Positions 1-6,323 of a stretch of DNA of 64,000 nucleotides are shown here, piece after piece. Source of the stretch: UBA10649 sp963700255 (GTDB lineage Bacteria; Actinomycetota; Actinomycetes; S36-B12). Each line of letters opens with the position of its first letter. Positions within the stretch are counted from its first letter, which is position 1. Below the pieces are notes generated by a model, which saw only the letters and a program-made list of their open reading frames with translations, searched no databases and was not told where the DNA came from. The stretch is from contig CAVOWW010000021.1 in NCBI GenBank assembly GCA_963700255.1, positions 1 to 64,000 on the forward strand, in the 5' to 3' direction. The position numbers were made by a program, and so were the translations under genes.

Positions 1-1171
1 CAGCCGCGAGGGGCGCGATGCGACTCCATGCCGCCTCGATCGGGGTGGACCGCGACCATTCCGACACGCGCCAGCCCTGGGCGCGCAGGTAGTCGGCCGG
101 CCCGGGCTCCAGCAGCAGGCACCCCGCGAAGCCCGCCACCGGGCGGGCGAGTGCGCGGGCCGCGTCATCGGTCACCCGGCCGAGCACGGCGATCACCGCC
201 GTGGCTGCGTCGGTGTCGAGGCCGAGGGTGGCCGCCATGGGGGCATCGGACATGCGCACGTCGGCGAACGCCTGGAGCACGAGGTCGAGGTCGTTGTCCG
301 TGGACATCCGGGCGTCGACCAGCACCTGGCCGGTGGACGTGAGCGCGGTCAGCTGCCAGCCCTGTCGCAGGTAGTGCACGGCCACGCTCGCCGCCGCCGA
401 GACCGCCCACTCGAACGTCGATGCCGATGCTGTGCCGTGGTGCGCGCGCTCGCGGTCGTCGAGCACGATGGTGACCGAGCTGTGCCAGGCCTGCTCCTCG
501 CGCCGGACCATGAGCTCGCCCTGGCGCGCGGTCGCACGCCAGTGGATCCGGCGCATGTCGTCGCCGGCGCGGTGCTCGCGGGGCAGCAGGTCGTCGTCGC
601 CGCGAGCAGCGAGGGAGCGCAGCATCGTCTCGCCCCGTCCGCCGGGAGTCATGCTCGCGCCGGCGGAGCCGAGCCCGACGATCCTCGGCGTGACCACGAC
701 CGGGTTCGTCGCGGTGAAGGACCGGGACAGCCGCGCCGTGCCGAACGGGTCCGTCACGTGCACCGTCAGCGGCCCGATGCGGGTGCGGCCGCGCTCCCAG
801 CCCGTGAGCCGGTAGCGCTCCGACCGCTGCGCACGGGGCGGGATGCGGTCGAGCACGAGCCGGGGGGCGTCGCCCAGTGCGGAGGGCACGGCGTCCTCGA
901 GGAGCAGGGCCCCGCTGGTCAGCCGTGAGCCGTTCTCCACCGTCAGCACGACCTCGGCGTCAGTGCCGTAGGGGATCCGCGTCGGGGTCACGGTCCTGGC
1001 GCTGCCGAGCACGAAGCGCGAGCGCCGGACGGCGAGAACGCCGAGAAGGGGGACGAGGATGAGGAGGAGGGCCACCGCGATCATGGCGGGCTGCTCGATG
1101 CTCCATCCGACGCCGCCGACGATCACCCCGATGGCGAGGAGCGCGCGCCCGCGTCCAGTGAGGCTGCGCAT
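1..1171 (-). CDS. DUF58 domain protein, C-terminus cut by window edge
   Basis: The reading frame opens at ATG 1171 and stays open to base 1, giving about 390 codons with no stop. Two hydrophobic stretches near residues 10-45 are followed by a beta-rich region. The DUF58 signature is visible around residues 200-225 as EHRAGDDMRRIHWRATAR. DUF58 proteins are membrane-anchored, carry a von Willebrand A-like fold, and are almost always encoded beside a MoxR AAA+ ATPase. The upstream neighbour on the same strand is exactly that, 6 bp away, so the two very likely form one transcription unit. The molecular role in actinobacteria is not established; a chaperone or envelope-assembly role with MoxR is inferred from the family. 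Confidence 0.9.
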   Translation of the reverse strand, partial: MRSLTGRGRALLAIGVIVGGVGWSIEQPAMIAVALLLILVPLLGVLAVRRSRFVLGSARTVTPTRIPYGTDAEVVLTVENGSRLTSGALLLEDAVPSALGDAPRLVLDRIPPRAQRSERYRLTGWERGRTRIGPLTVHVTDPFGTARLSRSFTATNPVVVTPRIVGLGSAGASMTPGGRGETMLRSLAARGDDDLLPREHRAGDDMRRIHWRATARQGELMVRREEQAWHSSVTIVLDDRERAHHGTASASTFEWAVSAAASVAVHYLRQGWQLTALTSTGQVLVDARMSTDNDLDLVLQAFADVRMSDAPMAATLGLDTDAATAVIAVLGRVTDDAARALARPVAGFAGCLLLEPGPADYLRAQGWRVSEWSRSTPIEAAWSRIAPLAA

Positions 1172-1177
1172 AGCCCG

Positions 1178-2167
1178 CTAGGTGACCGCGACGCGGGCGA
1201 CGACGTCGTCGACCACGGCGGTGGCGGAACGGCGATCGAGGTGGGCCTCGGTCGACAGGAGGACGCGGTGGGCGAGCACGGAGTTCGCGAGGGCCTGCAC
1301 GTCGTCGGGGAGCACGTGGTTGCGGCCCTTCATGAGCGCGAGCGCCTTGGACGCCTGGAGCAGGTGGACGCTGGAGCGCGGAGAGGCGCCGAGACGGAGC
1401 AGTGGCTCCCGGCGGGTCGCGGAGACGATGTCGACGACGTAGCGCTTGATGGCGTCGGACGCATGCAGGGAGCGGGTCACCTGCCGAAGGTGACGGAGCA
1501 TCGCGGCGTCGGTGACGGGGGTGACCTCGGTGAGCGGGTCCCGCGACTCATGGGAGTCGAGCATGGCGATCTCGGCGCCGCGATCGGGGTAGCCGAGACT
1601 GATCTGCATGAGGAAGCGGTCGCGCTGGGCCTCCGGCAGCGCGTAGGTGCCCTCCATCTCCACGGGGTTCTGCGTGGCGATGACCATGAACGGCTGCGGC
1701 AGGGGATAGGTGCGGCCGTCGACCGTGACCTGCTGCTCCTCCATCGCCTCGAGGAGGGCGGACTGCGTCTTCGGTGAGGCTCGGTTGATCTCGTCGCCGA
1801 GCACGATGTTGGCGAACACGGCGCCGGGCCGGAACTCGAACGTGCTGGTGCGCTGGTCGAACACGCTCACGCCGGTGACGTCGCCCGGCAGCAGGTCCGG
1901 AGTGAACTGGATGCGGCGCATGGAGCAGTCGATGCTGCGGGCGAGCGCCTTGGCCAGCATCGTCTTGCCGACGCCCGGGACGTCCTCGATGAGCAGGTGC
2001 CCCTCCGCCAGGAGGGCGACAAGGGACAGCCGGATGGCGTCGGGCTTGCCCGAGATGACCCGTTCCACGCTGCGCGCGACGTCCTCGACGACGGTGCGCG
2101 CCTCCGCCAGTCGGGCGTCGTCGCTGCCCCCGGCGTCCAGGGTCCCTGTGCTCTGGGCGGTGGTCAC
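1178..2167 (-). CDS. MoxR family AAA+ ATPase
   Basis: This 329-residue protein has the MoxR core: a Walker A segment VPGVGKTMLAKALAR near residues 64-78, a Walker B/DEINR segment (GDEINRASPKTQSALLEAM), and sensor 1 in IATQNPVEMEGTY. The lid region with LLRLGASPRSS follows, as in other MoxR proteins. Length and order match the family. MoxR ATPases act as hexameric chaperone-like machines in the cytoplasm, often paired with DUF58 and VWA proteins, and the next gene on the strand is DUF58. The start at 2167 is chosen because the protein begins with a short polar tail before the conserved helix. The divergent maoC-like gene starts 56 bp away. Confidence 0.93.
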   Translation of the reverse strand: MTTAQSTGTLDAGGSDDARLAEARTVVEDVARSVERVISGKPDAIRLSLVALLAEGHLLIEDVPGVGKTMLAKALARSIDCSMRRIQFTPDLLPGDVTGVSVFDQRTSTFEFRPGAVFANIVLGDEINRASPKTQSALLEAMEEQQVTVDGRTYPLPQPFMVIATQNPVEMEGTYALPEAQRDRFLMQISLGYPDRGAEIAMLDSHESRDPLTEVTPVTDAAMLRHLRQVTRSLHASDAIKRYVVDIVSATRREPLLRLGASPRSSVHLLQASKALALMKGRNHVLPDDVQALANSVLAHRVLLSTEAHLDRRSATAVVDDVVARVAVT

Positions 2168-2222
2168 GCCCCATTGTCACCCCAATCCCCGATCCCGTCA
2201 CCTGAAGGGGCAGGATGCGGCC

Positions 2223-2771
2223 ATGAGCGACGCGACGACCCCCACCGTGATCCCTGCCCAGCTCGGCCGCTTCTTCGAGGACTTCGAGGTCGGCACGGTG
2301 TACCAGCACCCCTTCGGACGGACCATCTCCGAGGCCGACTCCACGTGGTTCACGCTGCTGACCTGCAACACCAACCAGAACCACTTCAACGCGCACCTGG
2401 CCCAGTCGAACCCGATCACCGGCGGGCGCATCATCGTGAACTCCGGGTTCACGGTCGCGCTGGTCCTGGGCCTGTCGGTCATCGACATGAGCCAGAACGC
2501 CGTGGCCAACCTCGGCTGGACCGACATCAAGCTGACCCATCCGGTGTACATCGGCGACACCCTGTACGCCGAGAGCATCTGCCTCGACAAGCGTGAGAGC
2601 TCGTCGCGGCCGGAGATGGGCATCATCCGGATGAAGACCCGCGGCCTGAACCAGGACGGCGACGAGATCGTGTCGTGGTTCCGCTCGGTCATGGTGCCGA
2701 AGCGCACCAGCGGCATCGGCCAGGACTACTTCCCCGAGGCGAAGACCGGGCCGCTCGCGCTCGAAGGCTGA
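2223..2771 (+). CDS. MaoC-family hot-dog dehydratase/hydratase
   Basis: This 182-residue protein opens with a FEDFEVGTVYQHPFGRTISEAD segment spread over residues 14-36, typical of MaoC-like enoyl-CoA hydratases. It then has TNQNHFNAHLA, which carries the conserved Asn/His near the active site, and the PVYIGDTLYAES strand. The family hydrates acyl-CoA double bonds; this subtype resembles mesaconyl/itaconyl-CoA hydratase-like proteins, but the substrate cannot be read from the sequence. The frame extends far upstream without a stop, but that part overlaps moxR antisense; ATG 2223 gives the conserved start and leaves 56 bp to the divergent moxR start. The gene stands alone between moxR and the repeat-protein gene. 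Confidence 0.88.
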   Translation: MSDATTPTVIPAQLGRFFEDFEVGTVYQHPFGRTISEADSTWFTLLTCNTNQNHFNAHLAQSNPITGGRIIVNSGFTVALVLGLSVIDMSQNAVANLGWTDIKLTHPVYIGDTLYAESICLDKRESSSRPEMGIIRMKTRGLNQDGDEIVSWFRSVMVPKRTSGIGQDYFPEAKTGPLALEG

Positions 2772-2804
2772 CCGCGTCCGCGGCAGGTGAGCCATGATGT
2801 GCCC

Positions 2805-3527
2805 ATGACGACGGACGGCGAGCTGCGCAATGGCGAGGTCATCCTCGTCACGCGTCCCGCGAAGCAGGGTCCGCCCAACCCGATCGACACGCTTCGCGAG
2901 GTGCTCTCGAACAGCGTGGGCATGGCCACCTACACGACGACCACGATGCTGTCCCTCATCGAGCAGACCGTCACGTATGCCGTGACGAGCTCGGTCAATG
3001 CCGCGCTCGACCGACTCGTGCCGGCGATCGCCGACGCGGTCATCGAGCGGATCGACCTGACGGACGTGGTCATCGAGCAGGTCGACCTCAACCGGATCGT
3101 CAACTCGGCACTCGACAGCCTCGACCTCACCCAGCTCGTCATCGACCGGGTGGACATCGACGCCATCGTCGCCGAGGCGGACATCGACTCGGTCATCGAC
3201 CGGGTGCCGATCATCCCGCTGGCCAACTACGTCATCGACGAGATCGACCTTCCGCAGATCATCCGCGACTCGACGAGCGGCATCGCCGGCGACGCGATGA
3301 ACACGGTGCGCCGGCAGGGGATCGGAGCCGACCGGCTCGTGTCCAGGATGGCCGACAAGGTCGTCTTCCGCCGGCGTGAGCGCCGGCTGGACGCCCCCGG
3401 CGAGGCGGAGTCCATTGCGCTCATCAAGGCGGAGCAGGCGGCCGCGGCGGCCGCGGAGGCCACCGTCACGGCCGCCGAGGCCGATGTCGCATCGGATGCC
3501 GCGACCGACCGGGAGCCGGCCTCGTGA
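2805..3527 (+). CDS. Ile-Asp repeat protein, coupled to RDD membrane protein
   Basis: About 240 residues starting at ATG 2805; GTG 2787 in the same frame is a possible earlier start. The N-terminal 45 residues are followed by a predicted helical stretch. Roughly residues 80-155 then show a run of short units built on (I/V)D(L/I) spaced 10-12 residues, for example RIDLTDVVIEQVDLNRIV and SLDLTQLVIDRVDIDAIV, giving alternating Ile/Val and Asp positions. The C-terminus is Ala/Glu-rich and charged. I know this pattern from actinobacterial proteins of unknown function but have no assigned role. It overlaps the RDD gene by 4 bases (GTGA), so the two products are probably made together and may act together at the membrane. 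Confidence 0.8.
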   Translation: MTTDGELRNGEVILVTRPAKQGPPNPIDTLREVLSNSVGMATYTTTTMLSLIEQTVTYAVTSSVNAALDRLVPAIADAVIERIDLTDVVIEQVDLNRIVNSALDSLDLTQLVIDRVDIDAIVAEADIDSVIDRVPIIPLANYVIDEIDLPQIIRDSTSGIAGDAMNTVRRQGIGADRLVSRMADKVVFRRRERRLDAPGEAESIALIKAEQAAAAAAEATVTAAEADVASDAATDREPAS

Positions 3528-4117
3528 CCTCCTTCCGCGAGTACCGCGAGGCCATGGCGACGGGGGTGACGCCCAACCTCCAGATACCGGCGGTCCCCAG
3601 CGACGTCGTCGACTACCAGGGCACGCGTGCGGGTTTCGTCAGCAGGGCTCTCGCGGCCGGGATCGACGTCCTGCTCGTGTTCCTGGTGGTGCTGGGAACC
3701 ATCGCCGTGATCTGGGCGCTCTCCTTCATCTTCTCGCCGAACGCCCCGGCCTCGTCCGGCAAGCTCGCTCCTGACCGGATCCCCGGGGCCGCCGCGATGG
3801 TGCTGTACGGCTACTGGCTCAACTGGGCCTACTGGACGATCGGCTGGGCGACCTCGGGCCGCACCGTCGGGAACCTGGTGATGGGCCTGCGCGTCGTCAA
3901 CCGTGAAGGACGGCACCCGCGCTGGATCGGCGCGGCCGCGAGGGCGGCGTTCTGCACCGTGTTCCCGTTCGGACTGCTGTGGGTCATCCCCAGCGGAGCG
4001 AACCGCTCGGTTCAGGACGTCGTCCTGCGGACGAGCGTGATCTACGACTGGGTGATCAGCATTCCCGGCTTCCGCAAGGCAGCGCCTGTGGTGCAGGGTG
4101 CGCCAGAGGTACCGTGA
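3524..4117 (+). CDS. RDD family integral membrane protein
   Basis: This 197-residue protein has an RDD domain: GFVSRALAAGIDVLLVF supplies the conserved Arg and Asp in the first membrane helix, and GRTVGNLVMGLRVV is the typical RDD loop before the next helices. Three to four membrane segments are visible near residues 45-75, 90-110 and 130-150. Its GTG start overlaps the stop of the preceding Ile-Asp repeat gene by 4 bases, indicating translational coupling. RDD proteins are often proposed transporters, but the substrate is unknown here. It is followed after 23 bp by a lipoprotein gene with its own ribosome binding site, so it may end the first transcription block. Confidence 0.9.
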   Translation: MTSFREYREAMATGVTPNLQIPAVPSDVVDYQGTRAGFVSRALAAGIDVLLVFLVVLGTIAVIWALSFIFSPNAPASSGKLAPDRIPGAAAMVLYGYWLNWAYWTIGWATSGRTVGNLVMGLRVVNREGRHPRWIGAAARAAFCTVFPFGLLWVIPSGANRSVQDVVLRTSVIYDWVISIPGFRKAAPVVQGAPEVP

Positions 4118-4140
4118 CCGGAACGACAACAGGAGGAACG

Positions 4141-4515
4141 ATGCGCACGACGAAGACGATCGCTGCTTCCCTCGTGGCGGCAGCCGCGCTCACCACGCTG
4201 GTCGCCTGCTCGTCCGATCCGGCCGAGACGGCAACCTCGGCGATCGCCGCGGCCTCCGAGGCTGCGGACGCGGCCGAGGCCGCCGACGCCGCCGCCGCTG
4301 GTGGCGGCACGCCCGAGATGCAGGCCCTGTGCGCCCAGATGGTGGCCGAGGGACTCAGCCCGGACGCGGCCACGGCCCTGGCGACGGAGAACGGCTACGT
4401 GACGCGCGTGGGCACGCTCGAAGGCGAGCCCCAGGCGGTCACGATGGACCTGCGCGAGGACCGCTTCACCTTCGAGGTGACCGGCGGCGTGGTCGTCGCC
4501 TGCACCTACGGCTGA
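4141..4515 (+). CDS. small lipoprotein with I78 inhibitor-like C-terminal module
   Basis: This 124-residue protein starts at ATG 4141, preceded by a good ribosome binding site (AGGAGGA). A signal peptide ends in the lipobox LVAC at about residue 23, so it should be a lipid-anchored exported protein. Residues 27-55 are an Ala/Glu/Asp-rich spacer. The C-terminal 40 residues (GYVTRVGTLEGEPQAVTMDL then REDRFTFEVTG and a final Cys-Thr-Tyr-Gly) resemble the compact I78/potato-inhibitor-like module, in which a Thr-x-Asp-Tyr/Leu-Arg-x-Asp-Arg segment is followed by a C-terminal beta strand and Cys. The next gene carries a second copy of the module. A protease-inhibitor role is inference from resemblance only. 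Confidence 0.78.
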   Translation: MRTTKTIAASLVAAAALTTLVACSSDPAETATSAIAAASEAADAAEAADAAAAGGGTPEMQALCAQMVAEGLSPDAATALATENGYVTRVGTLEGEPQAVTMDLREDRFTFEVTGGVVVACTYG

Positions 4516-4520
4516 TCGGG

Positions 4521-5420
4521 ATGACCCTGCGCGCTCCGCTCGCTGCCGCCTGTGCGGTGGCCGCGCTCGTCGGCGGGATCCTCGTCACCGGCGCGGTACC
4601 CGCCGTCGCGGCTGATGGCGCATTCGACATCGACACGAGGGTGGCGTCGTGGGACATCGCCGCCGCGCGGCTCGGTACCGCCGGGTCGCTCTGGGAGCCG
4701 CAGGAGACCGCGGAGCTGTCGCGCACGCGCCGGGTGGCGGTGCTCGCCGACAACCTCGCGTTCGCGAACGGCGCGGCCACGGCAGGTGACACGTTCGCCG
4801 GCACGCGTTACGGCACGGCGAAGCGCAACTTCTGGATCGAGGAGAAGTGGGCCGACACGGGGTGGGCAGCCGAGCCCGTCACCAGCACGAGCACCGCGAA
4901 GGTCCGCAACGTGCGCATCCGGCTCGGTAACCCGGGCATGCGGACCACGGTCACCGCACGGGTGTACGCCGACTGCTTCGTGCAGCCCACCGACAGCGAC
5001 CCGAAGCGGATCCCAGCCGGATTCCGGTGCACGCGCGGCGACGTGCTGCGCAGCGGAGGAACCCTCGTCATGACCGCGCGGCCCGCCTCGCAGATGACGG
5101 CGCCCGGCACCACGTCGATCGTGATCCGCTCCACCGGGCTCACCTTCGCCGAGCTCGTGGGCGTGGCGCGAAGTCTGGAGCAGGTCGCCGGCAGCACCGG
5201 TGACGGGGCCGGCTCCGCCCAGATGGTCGGGATGTGCCGGCAGATGGTCGACCAGCGCATGACCTTCGAGCAGGCGAGCGCCTTCGCCCAGTCGAACGGC
5301 TACACCGCGAGGGTCGGGAGCATCGACGGCGAGCCACTGGCGGTCACGGCCGACTTCCGACCGGATCGCTTCACCGTGTCGACGGTGTCGGGGGCGGTCA
5401 CGTCCTGCACGTTCGGCTAG
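4521..5420 (+). CDS. secreted protein with C-terminal I78-like module
   Basis: This 299-residue protein starts at ATG 4521, 5 bp after the lipoprotein gene. It has a Sec signal peptide with a cleavable AVPAVAA end near residue 33. Residues 35-225 form a domain I do not recognise, containing two Cys (in the YADCF and FRCTRG segments) that may form a disulphide. Residues 240-299 repeat the architecture of the neighbouring lipoprotein: a Met-Cys-rich helix (MVGMCRQMVDQRM) followed by NGYTARVGSIDGEPLAVTAD and RPDRFTVSTVSG ending in Cys-Thr-Phe-Gly. The pair probably arose by duplication of this module and is co-transcribed. Its function is unknown; extracellular inhibition of a peptidase is one possibility. 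Confidence 0.78.
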   Translation: MTLRAPLAAACAVAALVGGILVTGAVPAVAADGAFDIDTRVASWDIAAARLGTAGSLWEPQETAELSRTRRVAVLADNLAFANGAATAGDTFAGTRYGTAKRNFWIEEKWADTGWAAEPVTSTSTAKVRNVRIRLGNPGMRTTVTARVYADCFVQPTDSDPKRIPAGFRCTRGDVLRSGGTLVMTARPASQMTAPGTTSIVIRSTGLTFAELVGVARSLEQVAGSTGDGAGSAQMVGMCRQMVDQRMTFEQASAFAQSNGYTARVGSIDGEPLAVTADFRPDRFTVSTVSGAVTSCTFG

Positions 5421-5450
5421 GGGGTCGGTCCCGGCGTCGCGTGCCAGCCG

Positions 5451-6323
5451 TCAGGAGACGATGTCCTTGCGGTCGAAGCGGAGCACCGCGGCGGCCATGA
5501 GGACCGCGAACACGACGACGCTGTAGGCGACCCCGATCGCCATCGTCTCCCACGCGATCTCGGTGCCGAGGGCGTCCACCCACGCGTTCGCGTACTCGCC
5601 CGGCAGCAGGCGTCGGATGGATCCCAGCGCCTCGATCGCGTCGAGGATGTTCACGACGATGACGATCACCACGGCCGCGCCCACGGCGCCCAGGGGGACG
5701 TCCGTCAGGACGCTCATCAGGAAGGCGATGCCCGCGGGCAGGAGGAGCGTCACGCCGATGTAGGCGGCCACGATCGCCAGTCGGGTCGTGGACTCCCCGA
5801 CGGTGAACGTGCCGCCGATCGGGCTGGTGAGCGGTGCGACGCCGAAGGCGAGCGCGCCGATCACGAACGACGCGAGCACGAGGACCACGAGGGTCGCGGC
5901 CGTGAGCAGCAGTCCCACGATCGCCTTCGCCCGCAGCAGGCGCCGACGGGGGACCGGCGCGGCGAGCAGGTAGCGCAGAGTCGACCAGGAGGCCTCGCTG
6001 GCCACGCTGTCGCCGAGGAACAGCGCCGCGATGATCGTCAGGAGGAAGCCCGACGCGAACAGCAGCATCGTCAGCGTGAAGTTCCAGGCGCCCGCCGTCG
6101 CCAGCCCGACGAGGTCAAGGTCGCCGTCGCCGAAGCCGCCCCGGCCGGGGTCGTTCGATGACGGCCCGAGCTTCACTGCGGCGACGACGATGAGCGGCAG
6201 CGCCACGGACAGCCCGAAGGCGACGATGGTGCGGCGACGACGCAGCTGCCGCACCAGCTCCACGCCGATCGTCAGGGTGCGCCGCGGGCGGTAGCCCGAG
6301 GTGGTCGCTGCAGGCGCTGTCAT
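5451..6323 (-). CDS. ABC-2 type transporter permease
   Basis: This 290-residue hydrophobic protein has a cytosolic N-terminus rich in Arg (RQLRRRRT) and about six membrane helices, with a large gap after the first helix (residues 50-75 contain a Gly/Asp loop). This is the ABC-2 permease pattern (two TM, cytoplasmic loop SEASWSTLRYLLAAPVPRRR, then more TM). The SWSTLRYLLAAPVPR segment is the typical coupling region facing an ABC ATPase. Its ATG overlaps the stop of the hydrolase-ATPase gene by 4 bases, so the two form one transporter. The exported substrate is not predictable from sequence. Confidence 0.9.
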   Translation of the reverse strand: MTAPAATTSGYRPRRTLTIGVELVRQLRRRRTIVAFGLSVALPLIVVAAVKLGPSSNDPGRGGFGDGDLDLVGLATAGAWNFTLTMLLFASGFLLTIIAALFLGDSVASEASWSTLRYLLAAPVPRRRLLRAKAIVGLLLTAATLVVLVLASFVIGALAFGVAPLTSPIGGTFTVGESTTRLAIVAAYIGVTLLLPAGIAFLMSVLTDVPLGAVGAAVVIVIVVNILDAIEALGSIRRLLPGEYANAWVDALGTEIAWETMAIGVAYSVVVFAVLMAAAVLRFDRKDIVS

